64,000 nucleotides of DNA from Catenovulum sp052056295. GTDB taxonomy: Bacteria; Pseudomonadota; Gammaproteobacteria; Enterobacterales; Alteromonadaceae. Below are positions 1-8,890 of this stretch, piece by piece. The stretch covers positions 3,906,001 to 3,970,000 of the forward strand of contig NZ_CP182493.1 of NCBI RefSeq assembly GCF_052056295.1, read 5' to 3'. Each line of letters opens with the position of its first letter. Positions within the stretch are counted from its first letter, which is position 1. A program made the position numbers and the translations under genes. The notes beneath the pieces were generated by a model. That model searched no databases, was not told the DNA's origin, and saw only the letters and a list, made by a program, of their open reading frames with translations.

Positions 1-27
1 ACTGTTAAATTTAACTGGGATTGATAG

Positions 28-825
28 ATGTCAATAATAGAAATTATCGTATTAGCGCTAATACAGGGACTCACTGAATTTTTACCTATCTCAAGCTCTG
101 CTCATTTAATTTTGCCTTCACAAATTCTAGGCTGGCAAGACCAAGGATTAGCGTTTGACGTTGCTGTACATGTTGGCTCTTTAGCCGCAGTCGTTATTTA
201 TTTTAGGCAAGAAGTAAAAACTATTTTAGCGGCAATGTTTAAACAAGTGATTAGCAAAGAAGCCAGTTCTGAAGCTAATTTAGGTTGGTTAGTGGCTCTT
301 GCTACAATCCCAGCTTTGCTGTTTGGCCTTGCATTTAAAGATATTATTGAAGTGTACGCGCGTTCAACTGCTGTTATCGCGACTACGACTATCGTTTTTG
401 GTTTGTTGTTGTGGTGGGCGGATGTCAAAGCAAAACAAACTGTTTCTATGCAGATGTTAGGCTGGCAAAAAGCGTTAATTATAGGTATTGCTCAAGCTAT
501 TGCTATGATCCCAGGTACTTCTCGCTCTGGTATCACTATTACTGCCGGTTTAATGTTAGGGCTAAGCCGCAGTGAAGCCGCTAAGTTTTCTTTTTTAATG
601 TCGATTCCAATTATTTTAATTGCAGGTTCTTACCATACGCTAAAGCTAGCAACTGGCACTGAAGCTGTTGATTGGAACGCAATTATCTTAGGCACGTCTC
701 TATCTTTTATTAGCGCTTATGCGTGTATTTATTTCTTTTTAGCCGTTATCGAAAAAATGGGTATGCTGCCATTTGTTATTTATAGGCTGTTATTGGGTGG
801 TGTGTTAATAGCGCTAATGATGTAG
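28..825 (+). CDS. uppP: Undecaprenyl-diphosphatase UppP (BacA)
   Basis: Integral membrane phosphatase that converts undecaprenyl diphosphate to the monophosphate, recycling the lipid carrier for peptidoglycan and other surface polymers. The 265-residue length fits the family. Both signature motifs are visible: the N-terminal GLTEFLPISSSAHL segment (about residues 14-27) and the PGTSRSG segment (about 163-169), which together form the active site. The rest is a series of hydrophobic helices. The start ATG follows a purine-rich stretch in the first 27 bases of the window. The stop codon lies inside a perfect inverted repeat. yaaA converges from the other strand 40 bp downstream. Identification is secure; resistance to bacitracin on overexpression is family knowledge, not visible here. 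Confidence 0.97.
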   Translation: MSIIEIIVLALIQGLTEFLPISSSAHLILPSQILGWQDQGLAFDVAVHVGSLAAVVIYFRQEVKTILAAMFKQVISKEASSEANLGWLVALATIPALLFGLAFKDIIEVYARSTAVIATTTIVFGLLLWWADVKAKQTVSMQMLGWQKALIIGIAQAIAMIPGTSRSGITITAGLMLGLSRSEAAKFSFLMSIPIILIAGSYHTLKLATGTEAVDWNAIILGTSLSFISAYACIYFFLAVIEKMGMLPFVIYRLLLGGVLIALMM

Positions 826-834
826 CGCTATTAA
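805..834. terminator. Perfect 12-bp inverted repeat spanning the uppP stop codon
   Basis: TTAATAGCGCTA (805-816) and TAGCGCTATTAA (823-834) are exact reverse complements with a 6-base loop. The uppP stop TAG is 823-825, so it lies in the right arm. No T-run follows on either strand, so it is a weak candidate for an intrinsic terminator. It may instead be a convergent-gene hairpin or a 3'-end stabiliser. The inverted repeat is certain; its role is inferred. Confidence 0.5.
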
Positions 835-865
835 CTATTGTCTAGCAAGTTCAAATCAAGCTGGT

Positions 866-1639
866 TTATTGCTCCTGACGGGTAAATACCGGCTTGATGT
901 CAGTAGACAAGTCTGGGTTGTATTGATAACCAGCTTGAGTAAACTCCAATAAACCTTCTACTGTTTCTATCTTATTTTCAATGATATATCTGGCCATCAT
1001 GCCACGTGCTTTTTTTGCAAAGAAACTGATGGTTTTATACTGACCATTTTTCCAATCTTTAAAATCAGGTGCGATAATTTTACCGTTAAACTCTTTGGCT
1101 TTTACCGATTTAAAGTATTCGTTCGAGGCAAGATTAACCAAAGTTTCACTACCTATTGTTTCGGCACTTTCATTTAGCTTATTGGTAATAATGCTGCCCC
1201 AAAAGTGATATAAATTACTGCCTCTCGGATTAGCCAATTTAGTGCCCATTTCTAAGCGATAGGGCATAATTAAATCTAAAGGTTTTAACAAGCCATATAA
1301 ACCAGAGAGTATGCGCAGGTGCTGTTGTGCATAATCTATATCTTCAGCTTTTAATGTATAAGCGTCCAAGCCAGTATAAACGTCGCCATTAAAAGCGAAA
1401 AGTGCTTGTTTAGCGTTCTCTAAGGTAAATGAATTAGTCCAATCGGCAAAACGAGCTGCGTTTAAGCCTGCTAGCTTGTCACTAATGTGCATCAAGTTTG
1501 AAAGATCTAACGGAGTCAAATTTTTACAAACATCAGCAAGTTCAGTGCTGTCAGTTAATAACTCTGGTTGAGTGTATTGTTGAGTCGGCGTTGCAGTTTC
1601 GTAGTCTAGGTTTTTCGCAGGAGAAATAACAATAATCAT
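866..1639 (-). CDS. yaaA: Peroxide stress protein YaaA
   Basis: YaaA/DUF328 family protein of 257 residues, practically the length of the E. coli protein. In E. coli it is induced by peroxide and limits damage by lowering free intracellular iron; it also binds DNA in vitro. The N-terminus (MIIVISPAKNLDY) and the segment YNPDLSTD near the C-terminus are characteristic of the family. It is transcribed toward uppP and ends 40 bp from it. The upstream 69 bp to the HD-GYP gene contain a 9-bp inverted repeat (1653-1679). No OxyR site could be recognised by eye. The family call is secure. Confidence 0.95.
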   Translation of the reverse strand: MIIVISPAKNLDYETATPTQQYTQPELLTDSTELADVCKNLTPLDLSNLMHISDKLAGLNAARFADWTNSFTLENAKQALFAFNGDVYTGLDAYTLKAEDIDYAQQHLRILSGLYGLLKPLDLIMPYRLEMGTKLANPRGSNLYHFWGSIITNKLNESAETIGSETLVNLASNEYFKSVKAKEFNGKIIAPDFKDWKNGQYKTISFFAKKARGMMARYIIENKIETVEGLLEFTQAGYQYNPDLSTDIKPVFTRQEQ

Positions 1640-1652
1640 AAATCTTAGAAAT

Positions 1653-1679
1653 CTTAGGTTTGGACGATAAAAACCTAAG
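1653..1679. repeat. 9-bp inverted repeat between the HD-GYP gene and yaaA
   Basis: CTTAGGTTT (1653-1661) pairs exactly with AAACCTAAG (1671-1679). It lies 14 bases upstream of the yaaA start and about 30 bases downstream of the response-regulator stop. No T-run follows on the minus strand, so it is either a poor terminator for the regulator gene or a protein-binding palindrome or leader hairpin for yaaA. Confidence 0.4.
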
Positions 1680-1708
1680 TTTAACGCGAACGAGCACTAG
1701 AATACAGC

Positions 1709-3247
1709 TTAGTGCTCGTCAGGATTAAGTTCTCGAATCGTGGTAAACAATTCATAGTGTTCTAGCATAATTTCAACTAACTTAGGCTCAAATTTTTTGC
1801 CTGACTCTTCTTCCAACAAAGCTTTGATTCTATCGTCACTCCAAGGCTCTTTGTAGCTGCGTTTCGAGCCTAATGCGTCAAAAACATCGGCAATTGCAAC
1901 GATTCTTGCTTCTAGCGGTATTGCTTCGCCAATTAACCCTTCAGGATAACCTGTACCATCCCAGTTTTCATGATGGTATCGTGCAATTTTTTCACCTGCT
2001 TTTGGTATTGCCTTACGTGAGTTTTTTAATAAATCACCACCTATCTCTGCATGTTTAAGCATTATGCTCCACTCCTTAGGATCTAATTTGCCGGGTTTGT
2101 GCAGTATTTGTTCGGGTATGGCAATTTTTCCTACGTCATGTAGTGGTGCTGCGTGGGTGAGAGTGGTGACAAATTTTTCGTCACAACCGTAGAGTGTTGC
2201 GAGTTCATGGCAAATTAAAGAGACTCGTTTTACATGTGCGCCCGTTTCTTTGCTGCGCATTTCGATTGCATCACCCAGAATATAAATAAGCTCGGCTTGA
2301 GTCGTGGTTAAATCTTCTCTGTAAGTAACGTTTTCAAATACAAGCGCAATATTAGTTGCATAGATTTCTAGTAGACGAATATGAAATTCGTCGACTGGCT
2401 GTTTAAATTGGGCTAATAAAACTGATTCGGTTTGGTCAGCTGTTTCGTAATATCCAACATATATATTTTGATTGATATAGGTTGTTTTCTCTTTAAAGGC
2501 TTTGTCTATGAGTTGCTTAGAACTGTCACTGATGGTGATGCTACTATAGTCATGGCCATAACCGACATAATTTCCGGTCGCACCTAGAATAATTTTATCA
2601 TCTTCTGAATATAGTTCTGAACTGGTATGAGCTACGTATAATGATGAGCACTCTATCTCTAATAGGTCGAAAAGCTGAATGAGAGATGCAGAGCCGAATT
2701 CTATAATTGAGTGGGTTTTTAAAATATTAGTTGATGCAGAGACTAAACGTTGAAAGCCTTTTAAGCTTTTTTCAATCGTCATTAAATCTCTATATGAGCG
2801 AATCCCAGAGTAAACACAAGTGGCTAACTTTCTGGCGGTTAACTCGGTTTTTTCTTTGTAATCGTTGATGTCATAGTCGCGAATAACTTGTTCTTCTGGC
2901 GCTGTTCCAGCTTGGCCTGTGCGCAAAATTAAGCGTATAGATTTGTTAACCAGCTCTGTTCGTATCCATCTAACTAAGTCTAAACCTGCATGGTCGGTTT
3001 CCATTACAACATCGACAAAGGCGAGGGCAATGTCTGATTCTTGCTCGAGAATGTCGCGTGCTTGCGCACCACTATAAGCGTTCAGTAGCTGTAATTTTCT
3101 ACCTTCTACTTCAAGTTCATTAAGGACAAGTCCAGTTACTTGGTGAATAAAGTTATCATCATCAACAACAAGTATTTTCCAATACTGTGTTTCTGTCTGT
3201 TCGTTGTCGCTGTCATCAGCGAACTCAAACAAGTCGTCATCACTCAT
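1709..3247 (-). CDS. Response regulator with receiver, DUF3369 and HD-GYP domains
   Basis: Predicted two-component output protein that hydrolyses cyclic di-GMP. An acidic N-terminus (about residues 1-20) precedes a receiver domain with the acidic cluster VVDDD (27-31) and a phosphoacceptor Asp at 79 (FVDVV). The middle region (about 160-315) looks like the GAF-like DUF3369 module often found in this architecture. The C-terminal HD-GYP domain has the metal-binding HD pair at 370-371 (HDVGKIAIP) and the GYP signature at 433-435, so it should be catalytically competent. No histidine kinase is adjacent, making it an orphan regulator in this window. Start chosen at the first ATG. It is separated from proS by 134 bp containing a hairpin. 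Confidence 0.93.
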   Translation of the reverse strand: MSDDDLFEFADDSDNEQTETQYWKILVVDDDNFIHQVTGLVLNELEVEGRKLQLLNAYSGAQARDILEQESDIALAFVDVVMETDHAGLDLVRWIRTELVNKSIRLILRTGQAGTAPEEQVIRDYDINDYKEKTELTARKLATCVYSGIRSYRDLMTIEKSLKGFQRLVSASTNILKTHSIIEFGSASLIQLFDLLEIECSSLYVAHTSSELYSEDDKIILGATGNYVGYGHDYSSITISDSSKQLIDKAFKEKTTYINQNIYVGYYETADQTESVLLAQFKQPVDEFHIRLLEIYATNIALVFENVTYREDLTTTQAELIYILGDAIEMRSKETGAHVKRVSLICHELATLYGCDEKFVTTLTHAAPLHDVGKIAIPEQILHKPGKLDPKEWSIMLKHAEIGGDLLKNSRKAIPKAGEKIARYHHENWDGTGYPEGLIGEAIPLEARIVAIADVFDALGSKRSYKEPWSDDRIKALLEEESGKKFEPKLVEIMLEHYELFTTIRELNPDEH

Positions 3248-3335
3248 AAAATACGAATAGTCAATTAGTTAAACTTATAATGAGTGTAGACTAAATTGCT
3301 GAAATGCGAGTTGAAATTGAAGATTTTTTGATAAT

Positions 3336-3362
3336 TTAGGGCTAGTTTTTACCTAGCCCTAA
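3336..3362 (-). terminator. Hairpin downstream of proS
   Basis: TTAGGGCTAG (3336-3345) and CTAGCCCTAA (3353-3362) form a perfect 10-bp stem with a 7-base loop, 20 bp beyond the proS stop. The run that follows on the minus strand is poor in T, so if it is the proS terminator it is not a textbook one. Confidence 0.5.
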
Positions 3363-3381
3363 TAAACAGGTCTGGCAGGCT

Positions 3382-5100
3382 TTACACTGCTTCCCTAATA
3401 AATTTAATAACATCATCAATCGCAATTGATTGTTTTTCGCCAGTGATGCGATTTTTGTACTCCACGACACCTTCATCTAGGTTGCGCTCGCCGATTACGA
3501 TAACGTGTGGAACACCCACTAGTTCCATATCAGCAAACATAACACCCGGACGTTCTTTTCTGTCGTCAAATAATACGTCCAAACCGGCCGCTGCTAATTC
3601 GTCATATAATTTGTTGGCAACATCTGGTATGCGATGCGATTTGTGCATATTCATTGGCAAAATACCAACCTGGAAAGGGGCAATAGCCGCTGGCCATTTG
3701 ATACCAAATTTATCATGGTTTTGTTCGATAGCTGCAGCAACAATGCGTGATACACCTATGCCATAACAACCCATGGTTAAAGTTTCATGTTTGCCTGATT
3801 CAGTTAATACGCCAGCTTTCATTGCTTCACTGTATTTAGTGCCTAGTTGGAAGATATGACCAACTTCGATGCCGCGTTTAATGCTTAATTTGCCATTCCC
3901 ACAAGGACTTGGATCACCTTCAACCACGTTGCGGATGTCTGCAGTTTTGTATTCTGCAATATCTCTATCCCAGTTTACACCTGTTAAGTGGAAGCCGTTA
4001 TCGTTAGCGCCACAAACAAAGTCGGCTAAGTGGGCTGCACTTAAATCAACTATTACAGGGATGTCTAAGCCAACTGGGCCAATTGAACCTGCATCACAAT
4101 TTGCTGCTTGTTTAATTTGTTCTTCATTGGCAAAAGTAAGTGGAGCAAATACTTCTGCAAATTTTTCCGCTTTTACTTCGTTAAGTTCGTGATCGCCACG
4201 TAGTACAAGAGCAACTACACCTTCAGCTTCGCCTTCTTCGTTTGCACCGACAACCAATAAAGTTTTTACTGTTTGTTTAGCATCTACTTTTAATAGCTGG
4301 CTGACTTCTTCAATACTATGAGTATTTGGGGTTACTACTTTTTCAACTTGTTGCGTTGCTTGTGCTCTGTCACCAGCCGGAGCGAGTGCTTCTGCTTTTT
4401 CTATGTTGGCTGCGTAGTCACTACCATCACTAAATACAATCGCGTCTTCACCACTTTCAGCTAATACATGGAATTCGTGTGATGTGCTACCACCAATTGA
4501 ACCTGTATCGGCCAACACTGGACGGTATTCTAACCCTAGACGATCAAATACATTGCAGTAAGCTTGATGCATTGTTTGGTACGTTTTTTCTAAACACTCT
4601 GCGTCTAAGTGGAATGAATAAGCATCTTTCATTAAAAATTCACGTGAGCGCATTACACCAAAACGAGGGCGAACTTCGTCTCGGAATTTAGTTTGAATTT
4701 GATACAAATTAATCGGCAATTGTTTGTAGCTGCTAATTTCTTTGCGAACTAGTTCAGTTACAACTTCTTCATGGGTTGGGCCTAACAAAAATGGACGATC
4801 GTGACGATCTTTAATGCGCAATAATTCAGGGCCAAACTTTTCCCAGCGGCCTGATTCTTCCCATAAATCGGCAGGCTGAACTACTGGCATTAACACTTCA
4901 ATTGCGCCAGCTTTGTTCATTTCTTCGCGAACAATGTTTTCGACTTTACGTAAAACTTTTAAACCTGATGGTAACCAAGTATATAGACCTGAAGCCAATT
5001 TACGTATCATACCTGCACGCAACATAAGTTGGTGGCTGATTACTTCAGCATCAGATGGTGTTTCTTTTTGTGTTGATAATAAATATTGAGTAGTGCGCAT
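3382..5100 (-). CDS. proS: Prolyl-tRNA synthetase (bacterial type with editing domain)
   Basis: Charges tRNA-Pro with proline in the cytoplasm. At 572 residues it has exactly the length of the E. coli type, which carries an inserted editing domain (here about residues 225-405) that clears Ala-tRNA-Pro. Class II motifs are visible: the motif 2 region with FRDEVRPRFGVMRSREF (about 137-153) and the motif 3 region with GCYGIGVSRIVAA (about 441-453). The C-terminal anticodon-binding domain has the VLFDDRKERPG segment. It is a single-gene unit followed by a hairpin. The ATG start with the conserved MRTTQYLLSTQKETP beginning is secure. Confidence 0.98.
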   Translation of the reverse strand: MRTTQYLLSTQKETPSDAEVISHQLMLRAGMIRKLASGLYTWLPSGLKVLRKVENIVREEMNKAGAIEVLMPVVQPADLWEESGRWEKFGPELLRIKDRHDRPFLLGPTHEEVVTELVRKEISSYKQLPINLYQIQTKFRDEVRPRFGVMRSREFLMKDAYSFHLDAECLEKTYQTMHQAYCNVFDRLGLEYRPVLADTGSIGGSTSHEFHVLAESGEDAIVFSDGSDYAANIEKAEALAPAGDRAQATQQVEKVVTPNTHSIEEVSQLLKVDAKQTVKTLLVVGANEEGEAEGVVALVLRGDHELNEVKAEKFAEVFAPLTFANEEQIKQAANCDAGSIGPVGLDIPVIVDLSAAHLADFVCGANDNGFHLTGVNWDRDIAEYKTADIRNVVEGDPSPCGNGKLSIKRGIEVGHIFQLGTKYSEAMKAGVLTESGKHETLTMGCYGIGVSRIVAAAIEQNHDKFGIKWPAAIAPFQVGILPMNMHKSHRIPDVANKLYDELAAAGLDVLFDDRKERPGVMFADMELVGVPHVIVIGERNLDEGVVEYKNRITGEKQSIAIDDVIKFIREAV

Positions 5101-5154
5101 TTAAGCAAATTCCATTAATAAAACGAAAATTTTGTATATTTTATGTCAGTTATT

Positions 5155-5787
5155 TCATTTGTCATCTAAATACTGACTGTCGTAAAAAGTGCGTACCCAT
5201 GAAGGCACATAAATGATCCCGATAGTCATTGTCATGCCATTTAACAAAGCTTCAGGAAAAGCTAACAAAACTAGCAAGATCAGATAGTTATCAAATACTA
5301 CATCCCAAGCATATTGACCGGTTAAAGTAAATATACTTGAGATAGCCAGCATTTTTAGCCCGATAGAGAGTGCGCCAGCAAAAAAACCGCAGACAAATAC
5401 ATAAATGAAAAAGTGTCTAGGGAGTTTGTGAAAGCTAATCACGTAAACCAAATAACTGACTAGTACGGGCAGGCAAACACCAGATAAAAGTTGAATATAG
5501 GCATTATCCCATTGATAACTGCCCAACAGGCAATTTATCAAAGTGGCGATTAAGCCAGCATAAACAGCTAACCTTGGACCTAAAAATAATGTACAGGCTG
5601 TCATCCATAAAAAATGTACTTCTAGCCCTTCATATATACTGGCTTGAATAGACCACAATATGGTTAATAACGCTGTGTAACCGAAAAACAAATGTTGTTT
5701 AGGTTTTTCGGTCAGTAGTAACCGTAAGGTATTTTTGTCATAAGCTAAATAAGCAACGGCGACAAATACAATTAGGTTTAACAGCAT
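5155..5787 (-). CDS. CbiM-like / energy-coupling-factor permease-like membrane protein (COG3235 type)
   Basis: A 210-residue integral membrane protein with about six hydrophobic segments. The segments LFLGPRLAVYAGLIATL and FPEALLNGMTMTIGIIYVPSW resemble the uncharacterised COG3235 group, which is distantly related to the CbiM substrate-binding membrane subunits of cobalt/nickel ECF transporters. It starts 9 bp after the xthA stop and is very probably cotranscribed with it. No ATPase or transmembrane ECF partner is present here, so transport activity and substrate are unknown. The membrane topology is clear; the family assignment rests on recognised motifs. Confidence 0.75.
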   Translation of the reverse strand: MLLNLIVFVAVAYLAYDKNTLRLLLTEKPKQHLFFGYTALLTILWSIQASIYEGLEVHFLWMTACTLFLGPRLAVYAGLIATLINCLLGSYQWDNAYIQLLSGVCLPVLVSYLVYVISFHKLPRHFFIYVFVCGFFAGALSIGLKMLAISSIFTLTGQYAWDVVFDNYLILLVLLAFPEALLNGMTMTIGIIYVPSWVRTFYDSQYLDDK

Positions 5788-5796
5788 TGTTGAGCC

Positions 5797-6603
5797 TTAT
5801 TTAAAGGTTGTCCAAATTGGCGCGTGATCAGAAGGTTTTTCAATACCGCGCAATTCATAATCTACATCACTCTCAACTGCTCGTGCACTCAATGCAGGTG
5901 TAGCTAAAATTAAGTCTATACGTAAGCCGCGGTTGTCGTCGAAACCTTTAGAGCGATAGTCAAACCAGCTATATCGTTCGGTTGTTTCTGGATGTAAGTT
6001 TCTGTAAGTGTCGGTGAAACCCCAATCTATTAAGGTATTTAACCATTCACGCTCTTCCGGTAAAAATGAACATTTACCAGTTTTTAACCAGCGTTTGGCG
6101 TTTGGTTCACCAATACCTATATCTAAATCTGTATGTGAAATGTTCACATCACCAATAACGGCAATATTTTGCTCAGGCGTATAGTTGTTGTTTAATTCAG
6201 CCATTAAATCTTGATAAAACTTTTCTTTAGCTGGGAATTTAATTGGGTGGTCGCGATTTTCACCTTGTGGAAAATAACCATTAAATACAGTTACATCGTC
6301 ACCGTTTTCGTCTTGGTATGTTGCAATAATCATACGGCGCTGTGCGTCTTCGTCATCGGTTTTAAAACCTTTTTGCACAAAAGTTGGTTTTTGTTTCGAA
6401 ACCAATGCAACACCATAATGGGCTTTTTGACCAAAAAATTCCACGTGATAACCCATATCTAAAATAGCCTGTAACGGGAAAGCATCGTCGTGCACCTTTA
6501 TTTCTTGTAAACCTATTACGTCTGGCTGGTGTTTGTCTATTACCGCTTGCAGCTGGTGTAAACGTGCTCTTAAGCCATTTATGTTGAATGAGATAATTTT
6601 CAT
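5797..6603 (-). CDS. xthA: Exodeoxyribonuclease III
   Basis: Metal-dependent nuclease with AP-endonuclease, 3'-phosphatase and 3'-5' exonuclease activities in base excision repair. Its 268 residues match E. coli XthA. The EEP-fold catalytic signatures are present: NGLRAR at the N-terminus, LQEIKV carrying the metal-binding Glu (about residue 34), GDVNISHTDLDIG (about 150), LRIDLIL with the catalytic Asp, and SDHAPIW with the catalytic His near the C-terminus. It is the first gene of a probable two-gene unit with the COG3235-like membrane protein. Identification is secure. Confidence 0.97.
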   Translation of the reverse strand: MKIISFNINGLRARLHQLQAVIDKHQPDVIGLQEIKVHDDAFPLQAILDMGYHVEFFGQKAHYGVALVSKQKPTFVQKGFKTDDEDAQRRMIIATYQDENGDDVTVFNGYFPQGENRDHPIKFPAKEKFYQDLMAELNNNYTPEQNIAVIGDVNISHTDLDIGIGEPNAKRWLKTGKCSFLPEEREWLNTLIDWGFTDTYRNLHPETTERYSWFDYRSKGFDDNRGLRIDLILATPALSARAVESDVDYELRGIEKPSDHAPIWTTFK

Positions 6604-6820
6604 AAAAATATTTTCGCTAAATTTGGTTTGAGAGAAGTTTAGGGATTTGTTTTTCGCTTGGCAAACGCAAGCTGGCTTTATCTGTGCGAAAAATCAGCAA
6701 ACGTCGATTTATTTTTAATTTATTTAACTTTAATGGCTTGAAAAGCTCAATTGCAGCCTTACTTATAGGTCAAGGCTATAAAGCAGAGACTTTTAGCATC
6801 AAATTTTTTTAGTTTCGGGT

Positions 6821-6849
6821 ATTGAATACTGAATAGAAAGACCCCACTA
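6821..6849 (+). promoter_or_regulatory. Probable sigma-32 heat-shock promoter of dnaK
   Basis: ATTGAAT (6821-6827) and CCCCACTA (6842-6849), separated by 14 bases, resemble the sigma-32 elements CTTGAAA and CCCCATNT. The predicted transcript would start about 40 bases before the dnaK ATG. A second, weaker match (CTTGAAA at 6737-6743) lies further upstream. The fit to a known heat-shock gene raises confidence. Confidence 0.55.
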
Positions 6850-6895
6850 AAAAAGCAGGTTTTAACACATTTAATTTTATTCGGAGATTTTCCAA

Positions 6896-8818
6896 ATGGG
6901 CAAAATCATCGGTATTGACTTAGGTACTACCAATTCATGTGTTGCTGTATTAGACGGCGACAAAGCAAAAGTTATCGAAAATGCTGAGGGTGATCGTACA
7001 ACCCCATCAATTATCGCTTATACAGAAGACGGCGAAACATTAGTAGGTCAACCTGCTAAACGTCAAGCGGTAACTAACCCTCAAAATACTTTATTCGCAA
7101 TCAAGCGTTTAATCGGTCGTCGTTTTACTGATAAAGAAGTACAACGTGACGTAGACATTATGCCATTCAAAATTACTCAAGCTGACAATGGTGATGCTTG
7201 GGTTGAAGTGAAAGGCGAGAAAATGGCGCCACCACAAATTTCTGCTGAAGTTTTGAAAAAAATGAAAAAAACAGCAGAAGATTATTTAGGTGAAAAAGTA
7301 ACTGGTGCAGTAATCACAGTTCCTGCTTACTTTAACGATGCGCAACGTCAAGCAACTAAAGATGCTGGTCGTATTGCTGGTTTAGATGTAAAACGTATCA
7401 TCAATGAGCCTACTGCTGCTGCTTTAGCTTACGGTATGGACAAAAAGTCTGGCGATAACGTTATTGCAGTATACGACTTAGGTGGTGGTACATTCGATAT
7501 TTCAATTATTGAAATTGACGAAGTAGACGGCGAACATACTTTCGAAGTATTAGCGACTAATGGTGATACTCACTTAGGTGGTGAAGATTTCGATAACCGT
7601 TTAATCAACTACTTAGTTGATCAATTTAAAGCTGATCAAGGTTTTGATTTACGTAAAGACCCATTAGCTATGCAGCGTTTAAAAGAAGCTGCTGAAAAAG
7701 CTAAAATTGAGTTGTCTTCTGCGCAACAAACAGAAGTTAACTTACCATACATTACAGCTGACGCATCAGGTCCTAAGCATTTAAATATTAAAGTAACTCG
7801 TTCTAAATTAGAGTCTTTAGTAGAAGATATGGTTAAAGCAACTTTAGAGCCATTAAAACAAGCGCTTAAAGATGCCGACCTAACTGTAAGTGACGTGAAT
7901 GACGTTATTTTAGTTGGTGGTCAAACACGTATGCCACTAGTACAAAAAGCTGTTACTGAATTCTTCGGCAAAGAGCCTCGTAAAGACGTTAACCCTGATG
8001 AGGCTGTAGCTGTTGGTGCTGCTGTTCAAGGTGGTGTTCTTTCTGGTGACGTAACTGACGTATTATTGTTAGACGTAACGCCATTGTCTTTAGGTATTGA
8101 GACTATGGGTGGCGTTATGACAGCTTTAATCGAGAAAAATACGACTATCCCAACTAAGAAGTCACAAACTTTCTCAACTGCTGACGACAATCAATCTGCA
8201 GTAACTGTTCACGTAATCCAAGGTGAGCGTAAACAAGCGAGCGCGAACAAATCTCTAGGTCAATTTAACTTAGAAGGTATTCGTCCAGCACCACGTGGTG
8301 TACCACAAATCGAAGTAACTTTTGATATTGATGCGGATGGTATCTTACACGTATCTGCTAAAGATAAAGATACGGGTACAGAGCAAAAAATTACCATTAA
8401 AGCTTCTTCTGGTTTATCTGATGAAGAAGTAGAAAAAATGGTTCGTGAAGCTGAAGCAAACGCTGATGCTGATAAAAAGTTTGAAGAATTAGTTCAAGCG
8501 CGCAACCAAGCTGATGGTTTAGTGCATGCAACTAAGAAGCAAATTGAAGAAGCGGGTGCTGAATTAGCCGCTAATGACAAAGAAGCAATCGAAACAGCTA
8601 TTTCTGAGTTAGAAACTGCACTTAAAGGTTCTGATAAAGAAGAAATTGATGCTAAGTCTCAAGCTTTAATTCAAGCTTCGCAAAAATTAGTTGAAATTGC
8701 GCAAGCAAAAGCTCAAGCACAAGGTGCTGACGCAGGTGCGCAAGCAGAACCACAAGCTCAAGCAGCAGACGATGTTGTTGATGCTGAGTTTGAAGAAGTA
8801 AAAGACGATAACAAGTAA
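6896..8818 (+). CDS. dnaK: Molecular chaperone DnaK (Hsp70)
   Basis: ATP-dependent Hsp70 chaperone that works with DnaJ and GrpE in folding and stress recovery. The 640-residue protein has the nucleotide-binding signatures IGIDLGTTNSCVAV (residues 4-17), DLGGGTFDISII (about 195-206) and VGGQTRMP (about 341-348). A substrate-binding domain follows from about residue 390, then a helical lid and a Gln/Ala-rich tail ending in the acidic DAEFEEVKDDNK. A CGGAGA ribosome-binding site lies just upstream. The gene is followed by an intrinsic terminator and dnaJ, the classical order. grpE is not in the window. Confidence 0.99.
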   Translation: MGKIIGIDLGTTNSCVAVLDGDKAKVIENAEGDRTTPSIIAYTEDGETLVGQPAKRQAVTNPQNTLFAIKRLIGRRFTDKEVQRDVDIMPFKITQADNGDAWVEVKGEKMAPPQISAEVLKKMKKTAEDYLGEKVTGAVITVPAYFNDAQRQATKDAGRIAGLDVKRIINEPTAAALAYGMDKKSGDNVIAVYDLGGGTFDISIIEIDEVDGEHTFEVLATNGDTHLGGEDFDNRLINYLVDQFKADQGFDLRKDPLAMQRLKEAAEKAKIELSSAQQTEVNLPYITADASGPKHLNIKVTRSKLESLVEDMVKATLEPLKQALKDADLTVSDVNDVILVGGQTRMPLVQKAVTEFFGKEPRKDVNPDEAVAVGAAVQGGVLSGDVTDVLLLDVTPLSLGIETMGGVMTALIEKNTTIPTKKSQTFSTADDNQSAVTVHVIQGERKQASANKSLGQFNLEGIRPAPRGVPQIEVTFDIDADGILHVSAKDKDTGTEQKITIKASSGLSDEEVEKMVREAEANADADKKFEELVQARNQADGLVHATKKQIEEAGAELAANDKEAIETAISELETALKGSDKEEIDAKSQALIQASQKLVEIAQAKAQAQGADAGAQAEPQAQAADDVVDAEFEEVKDDNK

Positions 8819-8844
8819 TTTGTAATCGAAAAGTATATGTATAC

Positions 8845-8868
8845 AAACGGGTGCTTGCACCCGTTTTG
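8845..8868 (+). terminator. Intrinsic terminator between dnaK and dnaJ
   Basis: AAACGGGTGC (8845-8854) and GCACCCGTTT (8857-8866) form a perfect stem with a very small loop, followed by TTG. It sits in the 72-bp gap between the dnaK stop and the dnaJ ATG, so it probably terminates part of the transcription and sets the DnaK:DnaJ ratio. Confidence 0.7.
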
Positions 8869-8890
8869 TACGTTAATCTAGGCGAGATAT

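Noticed and set aside
6737..6766. Alternative sigma-32-like site (CTTGAAA ... CCTTACTTAT) upstream of dnaK
   Set aside because: The -10 match is worse than that at 6842-6849, which is also closer to the gene.
8652..8846. Leu/Gln-rich minus-strand ORF over the end of dnaK
   Set aside because: Low-complexity product of the reverse strand of the Gln/Ala-rich DnaK tail.
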